In this document: positions 1-8,423 of the stretch, in pieces
Position numbering within the stretch: the stretch's first letter is position 1
Layout: every line of letters begins with the position of its first letter
NCBI RefSeq assembly: GCF_009801115.1
Contig: NZ_VTOL01000002.1
Location: 62,001 to 126,000 of the forward strand
Origin: Dyadobacter sp. 3J3
Lineage (GTDB): Bacteria; Bacteroidota; Bacteroidia; Cytophagales; Spirosomataceae
Reading direction: 5' to 3'
DNA length: 64,000 nucleotides
Program-made: the position numbers and the translations under genes
The notes under the pieces: generated by a model
Databases searched by the model: none
Told to the model about the DNA's origin: nothing
What the model saw: only the letters and a program-made list of their open reading frames with translations

Positions 1-10
1 GAGCATTACA

Positions 11-1576
11 ATGAAAAAATATCAATATATTTTGCTTGCAGCGAGCTCATTATTTATCGCTTCCTGCAACGACTTTCTGACCGAAAAACCAGAATCGATT
101 ATTTCGGAAGAGCAGTATTACAAAACAGAAACAGATGCCCTTACGGCGATTAATGCGGTCTATTTTTTCCTGAATTCAGGGAAAATCCAGACGCCTTATA
201 ACACCCTTTTCAATACTGGAATGAACATGGCCAGCGATGATGAAGATCCGGGGCCGGGTGCAACCAATCCGGATGTGCGCTCGTTGGCGGTGCAGTCACA
301 CTCATCCAGTAATCTGCGGGTATACGAACTTTGGCAGCAGCATTATGCGGCTATTCGTAAGGCGAATGTGGTTTTGAATAAAATTCCGGATATCACTTTT
401 TCTATTGCTTCAAACAAGGACCGGATTTTAGCAGAAGCGAAGTTTTTGAGAGCGCTGTTTTATTTCAATCTGGTACGTTTATATGGCGATGTGCCGTTAG
501 TAACGGAATACCAAAACTACGTTTCCGCCGCCGATTACGCGATTGCGAAAAGTCCATCAACCGATATATATGCTCAAATTGAAAAAGATCTGACTGAAGC
601 TGCGGCAGTTTTACCGGTTTCTTACAGTTCTCCGGATGTAGGAAGAGCAACGGCAGGTGCTGCGAAATCTCTTTTAGCCAAAGTGTATCTGATCAAAGCT
701 TCACTTCCTTTAAAGCTTACTGAAAATTACCAGAAAGCAATTTCCAAAGCGGAAGAAGCACTTTCGGCAGCGGATGGCGGAACTGGAACTTATGGATACG
801 ACTTGATTACTGATTATTCACGTGTGTTTTTGCCAGCTTACAAAAATGGTGTTGAGCATATTTTCTCTGCCCAGATGAAAGGGAATTCATACAGTCAGGG
901 TAATAATGAAACATCTCGTGCGATTTATTCAGCCATTCCTGGACTTACCGGAAACTATGCACATATGGTGCGGTATTACACGGAAGGAAATGACAAGTTT
1001 TTCAGTATTTACAAACTTTTCAAAGCAACGGATAAAAGAAGAAATGTCACTTTTACAAGAAGCTTTACCAGTCCGACAAATGGAAGAAAATATGCTTTGC
1101 CAATCGTAAATACAGCAGTTCCAAATGATTCAACCCCTTTCTGGAACAAATGGTGGGATCCAAACAACCAGGCTGTAACTACAAACTCGGAAGCAAACGT
1201 TCCCATTATTCGTTACGCTGAACTTCTTTTAATTCATGCAGAAGCTGAAAACGAAGTAAACGGTCCGACAGCGAAAGCGTATAAGTCGATTAACCGCGTC
1301 AGAACAAGAGCAGGTCTGGCAAATCTTACACAGGGTTTATCCAAAGATCAGTTTCGTGATTCGGTTTACTTTGAACGCCGTCTGGAACTCACTTATGAAT
1401 ACCAAAGATGGTTTGATTTGATCCGTGAAAAAGATGCCAGCGGAAATGGAATTTTGATTAAAAGTTTGCAAAAAGTTGGGAAAAATAATGTGGCCCCGAA
1501 ACATTATCTATATCCAATTCCACAAACTGAACTTGACAACAATCCGCTTTTGAAGCAAAATCCGCTTTGGCAGTAA
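11..1576 (+). CDS. SusD/RagB-family outer-membrane lipoprotein
   Basis: Surface glycan- or nutrient-binding lipoprotein that works with a SusC-type TonB-dependent porin. The N-terminus has a lipobox ending at Cys19 (LFIASC), followed by NDFLTEKPES, a typical SusD start after lipidation. The middle carries the TPR-like helical part (AEAKFLRALFYFNLVRLYGDVPLV, about residues 140-165) that is a hallmark of the family. The C-terminal half has RYAELLLIHAEAENE and the closing NPLLKQNPLW. At 521 aa the length is normal. Only 10 bases lie upstream, so its SusC partner is expected just outside the window. Sulfatases follow directly, suggesting a sulfated ligand; that specificity is inferred from context. 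Confidence 0.93.
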   Translation: MKKYQYILLAASSLFIASCNDFLTEKPESIISEEQYYKTETDALTAINAVYFFLNSGKIQTPYNTLFNTGMNMASDDEDPGPGATNPDVRSLAVQSHSSSNLRVYELWQQHYAAIRKANVVLNKIPDITFSIASNKDRILAEAKFLRALFYFNLVRLYGDVPLVTEYQNYVSAADYAIAKSPSTDIYAQIEKDLTEAAAVLPVSYSSPDVGRATAGAAKSLLAKVYLIKASLPLKLTENYQKAISKAEEALSAADGGTGTYGYDLITDYSRVFLPAYKNGVEHIFSAQMKGNSYSQGNNETSRAIYSAIPGLTGNYAHMVRYYTEGNDKFFSIYKLFKATDKRRNVTFTRSFTSPTNGRKYALPIVNTAVPNDSTPFWNKWWDPNNQAVTTNSEANVPIIRYAELLLIHAEAENEVNGPTAKAYKSINRVRTRAGLANLTQGLSKDQFRDSVYFERRLELTYEYQRWFDLIREKDASGNGILIKSLQKVGKNNVAPKHYLYPIPQTELDNNPLLKQNPLWQ

Positions 1577-1593
1577 AAATTGATAATGAATTA

Positions 1594-1627
1594 AAATGCC
1601 TTTTTTCTTGACAGTATCTGGGCATTT
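1594..1627 (+). terminator. Weak hairpin after susD
   Basis: AAATGCC (1594-1600) and GGCATTT (1621-1627) can pair across a 20-nt loop, followed by an AT-rich stretch. The loop is long and the T-run poor, so this is at best an attenuating terminator between susD and the first sulfatase. Confidence 0.25.
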
Positions 1628-1652
1628 ATTTTCTTAAAATAATGATAGTCAG

Positions 1653-3257
1653 ATGTTACAACTACCCATCAGATTTAAGGTCTTAAAAAGAATTTTTAAA
1701 TACAGTTTTTTCACACTTGCTGTCGCAACTAATCTACATGCACAGCAAAAAAATGAAAAGCCCAATATTATCGTCATTCTGGCCGATGATATGGGATTTT
1801 CTGATCTGGGAAGTTTTGGTTCTGAGATTAATACTCCGAATCTGGATAAGCTAGCAAAGGAAGGTTTGAAAATCACACAGTTTTACAACAGTGGAAGGTG
1901 CTGTCCTTCCCGGGCGGCTTTGCTTACCGGACTTTATCCGCATCAGGCAGGCGTTGGCGATATGGTTCAGGATAAAGGATCACCAGCCTATCAGGGTTTT
2001 TTGAGCGACCATAGTGTGACGATTGCGCAACTTTTAAAAACGGCTGGTTATCATACAATTGTGTCAGGAAAATGGCATGTTGGCCTGGTCCCTTCCGCTT
2101 TGGCGCATAACCGTGGTTTTGACAAATCGTTTACCATGCAGAATAACGGTAGCAGTTATTTCAATTCCGAGCCGATTTATAATGATGGAAGAAAAGTAAC
2201 TTTTCTTTTAAACGGAAAACCGGTTGTCAGACAGGATACTTCCAGATATCTGACCCAGGCGATTACCGATTTTGCGATAAAATCCCTTGATGGAATAAAA
2301 TCAGATCCGAATCCATTTTTCCTATATCTCACTTACAATGCACCGCACTGGCCGATTCAGGCATTACCAGAGGATATCGCAAAGTATAAAGGAAAATATC
2401 TTAAAGGCTGGGAAAAGCTAAGAGCCGAACGTTTTCAAACACAAAAGCAACTTGGTATTATCAAAAATGACTGGCAGCTTTCAGAAAAATATGATCAGGT
2501 TCCCGATTGGGATAAACTGACGCAGACGGAAAAAGAATTCTGGGATATGCGTATGGCAATTTATGCCGCCATGATTGACCGGATGGATCATGAGATCGGT
2601 AATATTCTTGCCAAACTAAAAGAACTCAAAAAAGATAAAAACACCATTATTCTTTTTGTTTCGGACAACGGCGGAAGTGGCGATACGGTGAAAGACTGGG
2701 ATTATGTAACACAAAAAAACGGTGCGCAGGGTACAGTTAATTCTATCGACAGCTACTATCCGCCCTGGGGAAATGTTAGTAACACGCCCTTCAAATTGTT
2801 CAAAAAGAATACCCACGAAGGCGGAATTGCAACACCTTTTATTGCCTGGTATCCAGTTATGATTAACGCAGGAACGGTAAGTGATCACATAGGTCACGTG
2901 ATTGACATTATGCCAACATGTCTGGAAATAGCCGGGGTGGAATATCCAAAAGATTTTAACGCCAAAAGCCTTACGCCTTTGGAGGGAAAAAGTCTGTTGA
3001 GAGTTTTTAAAAATCAATCTGCACCACAGCATCAGGCACTTTTCTGGGAGCATGAAGGAAGTCGTGCTATAAGAAAAGGTGACTGGAAACTGGTGGCCGA
3101 AATAAACCAGCCCTGGGAGCTTTATAACTTAAAAACAGACCGCTCCGAAACCAAAAATGTTGCTTCCCGACAACCGGCAAAAGTGAAAGAACTGGAAAAG
3201 GAATTTCTTCAATGGGCTGATAAAGTGGGCGTTGTAGATTGGAATACTATTAAATAA
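1653..3257 (+). CDS. Arylsulfatase-type sulfatase (Cys-type)
   Basis: Hydrolyses sulfate esters after conversion of the active-site Cys to formylglycine. A hydrophobic N-terminus ending in LHAQ is a probable Sec signal, giving a periplasmic enzyme. The metal-binding ADDMG places Asp45/Asp46. The signature CCPSRAALLTG puts the formylglycine Cys at 83. SGKWHVG and SDNGG supply further active-site residues, and a C-terminal RAIRKGDWKLV segment is typical of the family. Length is 534 aa. It shares the insert EDIAKYKGKYLKGWEKLR with the sulfatases at 3394 and 13392, so these three look like paralogues. The ATG at 1653 gives a long n-region; a later start is possible. Substrate is unknown. Confidence 0.93.
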   Translation: MLQLPIRFKVLKRIFKYSFFTLAVATNLHAQQKNEKPNIIVILADDMGFSDLGSFGSEINTPNLDKLAKEGLKITQFYNSGRCCPSRAALLTGLYPHQAGVGDMVQDKGSPAYQGFLSDHSVTIAQLLKTAGYHTIVSGKWHVGLVPSALAHNRGFDKSFTMQNNGSSYFNSEPIYNDGRKVTFLLNGKPVVRQDTSRYLTQAITDFAIKSLDGIKSDPNPFFLYLTYNAPHWPIQALPEDIAKYKGKYLKGWEKLRAERFQTQKQLGIIKNDWQLSEKYDQVPDWDKLTQTEKEFWDMRMAIYAAMIDRMDHEIGNILAKLKELKKDKNTIILFVSDNGGSGDTVKDWDYVTQKNGAQGTVNSIDSYYPPWGNVSNTPFKLFKKNTHEGGIATPFIAWYPVMINAGTVSDHIGHVIDIMPTCLEIAGVEYPKDFNAKSLTPLEGKSLLRVFKNQSAPQHQALFWEHEGSRAIRKGDWKLVAEINQPWELYNLKTDRSETKNVASRQPAKVKELEKEFLQWADKVGVVDWNTIK

Positions 3258-3393
3258 TTTATTGAAATAAATGCTTACCGGAAAACTTAATAAAGTGGTG
3301 CGTGCATACAATCCGGGTCAGGAAACGAACCTGAAATAGATAGCAATTGCTAAATAATTCCTAACAATTTTTTTAAACCATAAACCTAAAAAC

Positions 3394-5016
3394 ATGCAAA
3401 AAAACGTAACATCAGTTTTTGCACTGATTCTTTTTCTTTCATTTCAAAACATCAGCTTTGCCCAGAAAAAGCCGAATATTATTGTCATTCTTGCGGACGA
3501 TATGGGATACTCGGATCTGGGCTGTTATGGTGGTGAAATTCCTACACCGAATCTCGATAAACTGGCGCAAAACGGACTTCGTTTAACCAGTTTTTACAAC
3601 GGGGCCCGATGCTGTCCAACCCGCGCCGCGCTACTTACCGGAATTTACAGTCACCAGGCTGGGATTGGTCACATGATGGAAGACAAAGGTGTTGACCATC
3701 CGGCTTATCGCGCACAGATTAATAACAACAGTGTGACGATTGCGGAGGTCATGAAAGATGCCGGATATTTTACGGCCATGACAGGAAAATGGCATGTTGG
3801 CCAGCCCCAGGGAACTGTGCCCTGGAAACGTGGTTTCGACAGATCATTAAATGCTCCCGCAGGTGGATTTTATTACGGTGCGGGAAAGGGTGCGAAGCTT
3901 TTTCTTGATGGTGAAGAGCTTGCCAATAATTCAGAGAAACTGCCAAAGGAATGGTATACGACAGATTTGTGGACCGATTTTGGTCTTCGTTTTATAGATG
4001 AAGGGATCGCTGCCAAAAAGCCTTTTTTGCTATACCTTGCTCATAATGCTCCTCATTTTCCCTTGCAGGCGCCGCAGGAAGATATTGATAAATTTAAAGG
4101 GAAGTATCTAAAAGGCTATGAAAAGCTGCGTCAGGAAAGATATGAAAAACAAATCAAACTAGGCCTGGTCGATCCATTATGGAAATTACCCCCAGCGAAT
4201 CCAAATATTCCGAAATGGGAAACTTTGAGTGCAGCGGACAAAGAAAAATACGACCACATGATGGCAATCTACGCCGCCGTAATTTATCGTCTGGATAAAA
4301 GTGTAGGCGACCTTGTTGCCGGTTTGAAAAAAAGAGGCGTTTTTGATGATACCGTCATTATGTTCGTATCAGACAATGGAGGAAACGCTGAGCCTGGAAT
4401 CGAAGGTAAATTTGAAGGTGAAAAACCAGGCTTTGCTGAGTCTGCTGTATTTATCGGACAAGGCTGGGCGGAAGCGGCTTGTACGCCTTTTTGGGCATAT
4501 AAACATCATACCCATGAAGGTGGAATTTCTTCACCGGGAATTATTTCATGGCCTGCCGGAATTCCTGCAAGTCGTAACGGAAAGTTTGAAAAACAACCGG
4601 CGCATATCACGGATATCATGGCGACTTTGGTGGATCTTGGCGGCGCAAAATACCCCGCGAAGTATCATGGAAACACAATTCAGCCTTTGGAAGGTACCAG
4701 TCTAAGACCTCTGTTATCTGGCAAATCAATCAACCGGAAAAACCCTATTTTCTGGGAACATGAGGGCAACCGCGCAATCCGTGACGGAAAATGGAAGCTG
4801 GTCGCAGAACGTCAGGAAGAATGGCAATTGTACGACATAGACAAAGACCGAACAGAATTAGTGGATCTTGCCGCAAAGTATCCTGATGTGGTAAAAGATT
4901 TGTCTGCGAAGTATGACGTCTGGTTTAAACGCGTTGGTGCTGAGCCCTATGACCGGAATTTTAAGTGGTTTTATGATTATGATAAAGCAAAAAAAGAAGC
5001 TGCATCTTTGAAGTAA
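3394..5016 (+). CDS. Arylsulfatase-type sulfatase (Cys-type)
   Basis: Second sulfatase of the cluster, 540 aa, with a signal peptide ending near SFAQ (residue 24). ADDMG gives metal ligands Asp35/Asp36. The formylglycine motif is CCPTR with Cys73 (Thr in place of the more common Ser). TGKWHVG, SDNGGNAEP and HTHEGGISSPG follow in the expected order. It is closely related to the enzyme at 1653, including KFKGKYLKGYEKLR and a shared insertion between the second and third active-site blocks. That suggests duplication followed by divergence in substrate. It lies 136 bp after the previous sulfatase, in the same direction. Substrate cannot be read from the sequence. Confidence 0.93.
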   Translation: MQKNVTSVFALILFLSFQNISFAQKKPNIIVILADDMGYSDLGCYGGEIPTPNLDKLAQNGLRLTSFYNGARCCPTRAALLTGIYSHQAGIGHMMEDKGVDHPAYRAQINNNSVTIAEVMKDAGYFTAMTGKWHVGQPQGTVPWKRGFDRSLNAPAGGFYYGAGKGAKLFLDGEELANNSEKLPKEWYTTDLWTDFGLRFIDEGIAAKKPFLLYLAHNAPHFPLQAPQEDIDKFKGKYLKGYEKLRQERYEKQIKLGLVDPLWKLPPANPNIPKWETLSAADKEKYDHMMAIYAAVIYRLDKSVGDLVAGLKKRGVFDDTVIMFVSDNGGNAEPGIEGKFEGEKPGFAESAVFIGQGWAEAACTPFWAYKHHTHEGGISSPGIISWPAGIPASRNGKFEKQPAHITDIMATLVDLGGAKYPAKYHGNTIQPLEGTSLRPLLSGKSINRKNPIFWEHEGNRAIRDGKWKLVAERQEEWQLYDIDKDRTELVDLAAKYPDVVKDLSAKYDVWFKRVGAEPYDRNFKWFYDYDKAKKEAASLK

Positions 5017-5118
5017 TTCACCTGAATAGAAATGTGGTAATCATATTTATTTTATCATAGCCCATTTCAGCACAACCAACCATTACTGTGCCTGATCCAA
5101 AATATAAACCCAACGCTT

Positions 5119-5148
5119 TCCGGCACAATCCATGATAATTGTGCCGGA
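5119..5148. repeat. Perfect hairpin in intergenic gap
   Basis: CCGGCACAAT and ATTGTGCCGG form a perfect 10-bp stem with an 8-nt loop, extended by a flanking T-A pair. It stands between two sulfatase genes without a T-run, so it is more like a dispersed palindromic element than a simple terminator. Confidence 0.6.
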
Positions 5149-5160
5149 TCCGAAAAACTA

Positions 5161-5182
5161 ACCCAGGGTTTCAGCCCTGGGT
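5161..5182. repeat. Palindrome ACCCAGGG-TTTCAG-CCCTGGGT
   Basis: Perfect 8-bp stem with loop TTTCAG, 12 bp after the previous hairpin. The loop and adjoining bases resemble the GAGCCT-GAA-AGGCTC hairpin in the 132-bp repeats at 54.3-54.6 kb (read on the opposite strand), suggesting one family of dispersed palindromes. It could also stop transcripts from the upstream sulfatase. Confidence 0.55.
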
Positions 5183-5269
5183 TTAATATCTGCACACATT
5201 CCGGCTTTAGCCATAGCAGAATTTACAATATCTTTACCAAAAGACGCTTACTGTTAAAAAAGCCTCGAT

Positions 5270-7087
5270 ATGAAAAAAATAATTTTATCGATCAGCCTTG
5301 TGTTTTGTGTTTTTTCAACCCAGGCACAAACCGGTCAGGATCGCCCGAATATCCTCTGGATTGTCAGCGAGGATAATATTCCGATGATCGGCGCCTACGG
5401 GGATCAATTTGCAACAACACCCAATCTTGATGCTTTTGCAAAAGCAAGCATTTTATACAAAAATTCTTTTTCAACAGCACCGGTTTGTGCGCCCTCACGC
5501 AACACGCTTATTACCGGAATGTACCCGCCATCGCTTGGAACGGAGCATATGCGCAGTGTTTATCCGGTTCCGTCCTATGTGAAATTCTTTCCGAGATACT
5601 TGAAAGAAGCGGGTTATTACACGACAAATAATTCCAAAAAGGATTATAATACCACCGATCAATTGGAAGCCTGGGACGAATCCAGCGACAAAGCGACTTA
5701 TAAAAACCGTAAAGACGGTCAACCATTTTTTGCCGTTTTCAATTTGATGACCACCCACGAAAGTTCATTATTTGAACCACTTCTGAAGTTGAAACATGAT
5801 CCTGAAAAAGTACCGCTTCCGCCATATCATCCGAATACGCCGGAAATGAAACACGACTGGGCGCAGTATTATGACAAAATTGAAACGATGGACGGTCAGT
5901 TTGGTAAACTTATAAAGGAACTGGAAGAAGCCGGACTCGCGGAAAATACGATCGTTTTTTATTATGGAGATAACGGTGGCGTTTTAGCAAGAAGTAAAAG
6001 GTTTATGTATGAATCGGGTTTACATGTGCCGCTGATCATTCATTTGCCAAAAAAATATGAAAAACTGGCATCCGTTGCTCCGGGAACCAAAACGGATCGT
6101 CTGGTTACTTTCCTGGATTTTGCTCCGACGATTTTAAGTCTTGTTGACATAAAAATCCCGGATTATATGCAGGGGGAAGCATTTTTAGGAACGCAACAAA
6201 AAGCGGAGCATCAGTATGCCTATGGTTTTCGTGGCCGTATGGATGAGCGGATCGATCTTTCACGGGCGGTGCGTGACAAAAAATTCAGGTATATCCGCAA
6301 TTACTTGCCGCACAAGATTTACGGACAGTATCTCGAATATTTATGGCGCGCACCTTCTGTGAAATCCTGGGAGGACGAGTACAAAGCGGGAAGACTTAAC
6401 GCAGTTCAATCGAAATTTTGGCAGGAAAAACCGGCTGAGGAATTGTTTGATATCGAGGCAGATCCGCATAATATCAAAAATCTGGTAGACGATCCGAAAT
6501 ATGCAAAAGATCTGCTGCGGCTAAGAAAGGCTAACGAGGACTGGCTATTGAAAACAGAAGATGTCGGTTTTATTCCCGAAGCTATTTTGTCCGAAATAGC
6601 TGCGACCACGCCTTTAAGGGATTATGCAAAAAGTGGAAAATATAATCTTAAACACATTCTGGAAACCGCCGGTTGGGCATCTTCCCGGAAACCTGCTTAC
6701 ACCATTGATCTGATCAAAAGATCATCCGACCCTGATCCGACTGTGCGTTACTGGGCAGCCACGGGTCTTATAGTTTTAAAAGCAAAAACCGGAAAAGAGG
6801 CGTTAATAAAAGCGACGAAAGATAACGAAGCTGCTGTTCGCATAGCCGCCGCTGAGGCTTTGTATTATATAGATGAGAAAGAATTATCCATAAAAACATT
6901 GACCGAAGCTTTGTCAGTAAAGAACGTTCCGGCCCGTGTACAAGCCTTGAACGCATTAAGCAACATTGGTCCTGATGCAGCACCAGCACTGGAAAGTGCC
7001 AAAACGCTGGTTAAGGAAACGCAGGGAATGTTTGATTACGATTCCAGGGCGGCGACGGATTTTGTGAAGAGATTTGGTGAAAAATAG
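5270..7087 (+). CDS. Sulfatase with C-terminal HEAT-like repeats
   Basis: 605-aa sulfatase of the heparan-N-sulfatase-like kind. Signal peptide ends near TQAQ (residue 20). VSEDNIPMIGAYG supplies metal ligands; VCAPSRNTLITG places the formylglycine Cys at 73. THESSLF and YGDNGGVLARSKRFMYESGLHVP are the later active-site blocks. After about residue 450 the enzyme continues into helical repeats (DPDPTVRYWAATGLIVL, EAAVRIAAAEALYYI, VPARVQALNALSNIG) that read as HEAT-like units, probably a protein- or substrate-contact module. It is more distant from the other sulfatases of the cluster. Context suggests release of sulfate from a glycan or other ester; the actual substrate is unknown. Confidence 0.92.
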   Translation: MKKIILSISLVFCVFSTQAQTGQDRPNILWIVSEDNIPMIGAYGDQFATTPNLDAFAKASILYKNSFSTAPVCAPSRNTLITGMYPPSLGTEHMRSVYPVPSYVKFFPRYLKEAGYYTTNNSKKDYNTTDQLEAWDESSDKATYKNRKDGQPFFAVFNLMTTHESSLFEPLLKLKHDPEKVPLPPYHPNTPEMKHDWAQYYDKIETMDGQFGKLIKELEEAGLAENTIVFYYGDNGGVLARSKRFMYESGLHVPLIIHLPKKYEKLASVAPGTKTDRLVTFLDFAPTILSLVDIKIPDYMQGEAFLGTQQKAEHQYAYGFRGRMDERIDLSRAVRDKKFRYIRNYLPHKIYGQYLEYLWRAPSVKSWEDEYKAGRLNAVQSKFWQEKPAEELFDIEADPHNIKNLVDDPKYAKDLLRLRKANEDWLLKTEDVGFIPEAILSEIAATTPLRDYAKSGKYNLKHILETAGWASSRKPAYTIDLIKRSSDPDPTVRYWAATGLIVLKAKTGKEALIKATKDNEAAVRIAAAEALYYIDEKELSIKTLTEALSVKNVPARVQALNALSNIGPDAAPALESAKTLVKETQGMFDYDSRAATDFVKRFGEK

Positions 7088-7159
7088 ATTGTTATGTTTC
7101 CCATTTCAAAATGCATTGTCACTAAAAATCCACGTTCATATAAATAATCTCAATTATCA

Positions 7160-7190
7160 TTTGCATTTCTATTGTTTTAATATAACTTTG
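7160..7190 (+). promoter_or_regulatory. Consensus Bacteroidota promoter (TTTG-N19-TAACTTTG)
   Basis: TTTG at 7160-7163 and TAACTTTG at 7183-7190, spacing 19, match the -33/-7 promoter described for Bacteroidota. Transcription should begin a few bases after 7190, giving a roughly 270-nt leader before the rhodanese-thioredoxin gene. The same arrangement recurs at 12027-12058. Confidence 0.75.
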
Positions 7191-7208
7191 TCTATCAAAT
7201 TTATAGAC
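7190..7208. promoter_or_regulatory. Palindrome at the start site, possible operator
   Basis: GTCTATCAAATTTATAGAC is a perfect 6-bp inverted repeat with a 7-nt spacer, overlapping the end of the -7 box and the expected start site. The second leader has the related TCTATCAATATAG at 12059-12071. Position and symmetry suit a repressor site; a regulator is not identified in the window. Confidence 0.45.
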
Positions 7209-7469
7209 TATATCTAATTCAGCTACCACCAGCACAGATATAGCAAAATGGAGCATACCAGAATGGTTTGCAGTCTCTTAATTCAAATTTTTCTTCAAAA
7301 GTCGTGGTGGTATTATCGGTTTAAATATTTCATGAACTGGATTCCTGCCCAGGAAAATCCGGATTTACTGATTCCGTTTTTGCACTTCACTTTACAGAAA
7401 ATATTTGAGTCGGGCGAGAAAAAGCTGATTAATTCTTATCAAATAATGCTAAACAAATAAATTTCTACG
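7191..7469 (+). promoter_or_regulatory. Structured 5' leader, copy 1 (sulfur-linked)
   Basis: The untranslated leader of the rhodanese-thioredoxin gene. TACCACCA at 7224-7231 is perfectly complementary to TGGTGGTA at 7305-7312. The core of both arms (TACCACC / GGTGGTA) recurs in the leader at 12059-12325, at almost the same distance from the promoter (33-34 nt) and from each other (81 versus 87 nt). A 70-codon ORF starts between the arms. Shared architecture at two separate transcription units argues for a cis-acting RNA element rather than chance. The ligand or signal is unknown; neighbours suggest sulfur status. Confidence 0.5.
7248..7460 (+). CDS. Small ORF inside leader (uncertain)
   Basis: Possible 70-aa product starting MEHTRMVCSLL and rich in aromatic residues (KSWWYYRFKYFMNW near residues 18-31). 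It resembles no family I know. It lies fully within the leader between promoter and rhodanese-thioredoxin gene, ending 9 bp before that gene. It could be a regulatory upstream ORF, a real small protein, or open by chance. There is one Cys codon (residue 8), unlike the Cys-run in the second leader. Confidence 0.25.
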   Translation: MEHTRMVCSLLIQIFLQKSWWYYRFKYFMNWIPAQENPDLLIPFLHFTLQKIFESGEKKLINSYQIMLNK

Positions 7470-8192
7470 ATGAAAACTTTACGATTATCCGCGCTGGTAT
7501 TAACCGCCTTGTTTTTACAAACCGTTGCTTTCGCGCAAGGACAACCTGGAAAAGATCTGCTGACTTTCGAACAGTTTGAAGCTAAATTAAAAGCAGCCGG
7601 AAAAGATGCACAAATACTGGATGCGCGATTACCCGAAGAATACACACAAAACCATTTGGAAGGTGCCATAAGCTTCAACATTGCGAACAAATCAGATTTT
7701 GAAAAGGAAAGTGCGAAGTTGAATAAAGACAAACCAGTATTCATTTATTCCATTGGAAACGGAAGAAGCGGCGTATTGGCAAAAGATTTGAGAGCTGTTG
7801 GTTTTAAAGATGTGACAGAAATTCCCGGTGGATTGAGCAAATGGATTGGCTTGGGAAAACCCGTAATTTCAACTGTCGGAAAAGGCTTGAACCGTGATGA
7901 ATATACGGCTTCACTTAAAAGCGACAAATTGGTATTGGTAGATTTTGGATCCCGGTATTGTGGCTCTTGCAAGAAACTTGCTCCAACGATTGATTCCATT
8001 AAAAATGACCATTCGAGTACCGTTAAAGTAATTCAAATCGAAGCTTACGAAAATAAGAGTCTGGTTAAAGAACTTGGCGTAGTATCTCTTCCAACATTGG
8101 TTTTATACAAAAACAATGAAATAATATGGAAGAAAACAGGCGGCGCTTCCAAAAAAGAAAAAGAAAAAGCACTAGCTGGTCAAACGCTTTAA
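7470..8192 (+). CDS. Rhodanese-like / thioredoxin fusion, exported
   Basis: 240 aa with a signal peptide (MKTLRLSALVLTALFLQTVAFAQ). Residues about 30-130 are a rhodanese fold (ILDARLPEEY, GAISFNI, PGGLSKWIG). Its active-site loop reads YSIGNGRSG, so the catalytic Cys is replaced by Ser94 and ordinary sulfurtransferase activity is not expected. Residues about 140-235 are a thioredoxin domain with the redox pair Cys164-Gly-Ser-Cys167 and the cis-Pro loop SLPTLVLY. It probably acts in the periplasm on protein or low-molecular thiols/disulfides, the dead rhodanese part serving binding. It follows its own strong promoter and leader, between sulfatase genes, which suggests a sulfur-related duty. 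Confidence 0.85.
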   Translation: MKTLRLSALVLTALFLQTVAFAQGQPGKDLLTFEQFEAKLKAAGKDAQILDARLPEEYTQNHLEGAISFNIANKSDFEKESAKLNKDKPVFIYSIGNGRSGVLAKDLRAVGFKDVTEIPGGLSKWIGLGKPVISTVGKGLNRDEYTASLKSDKLVLVDFGSRYCGSCKKLAPTIDSIKNDHSSTVKVIQIEAYENKSLVKELGVVSLPTLVLYKNNEIIWKKTGGASKKEKEKALAGQTL

Positions 8193-8225
8193 ATTAAACG
8201 CAGAGTTAAAAGTGTTAAAAAAGGA

Positions 8226-8314
8226 GTTACACAGAGAATTTAATGCGCTCGTGCTTAGCGCAATTTTAACTTCTCTGTGCTTCTCTTTTTCCTCTTTGTG
8301 AGTCTCTGTGTAAC
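8226..8314. repeat. Inverted-repeat element GTTACACAGAGA ... TCTCTGTGTAAC
   Basis: Perfect 12-bp inverted repeats at 8226-8237 and 8303-8314 flank an interior with a smaller stem (GCGCT..AGCGC). A related CTCTGTGTAAC...CTCTGTGT tract occurs at about 49900-49937. It looks like a short dispersed palindromic element placed after the rhodanese-thioredoxin gene and may also end its transcript. Confidence 0.5.
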
Positions 8315-8423
8315 ATATTTATATTCTGTTTGACGTTAAAATAAAATTAATGAAAGTAGCTTAATTCTTTGTTTATTAGCATGGTAATTAATTTGGTTTT
8401 CACAATTTTTTTTGAACAATAAG

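Noticed and set aside
465-3311. Minus-strand open frames opposite susD and the first sulfatase
   Set aside because: They lie wholly inside well-supported plus-strand genes and have no recognisable domains.
7191-7469. SAM-I or other classic riboswitch in the leader
   Set aside because: The conserved core bases of the S-box and of other common classes were not found; only the TACCACC/GGTGGTA pairing and start-site motif are shared.
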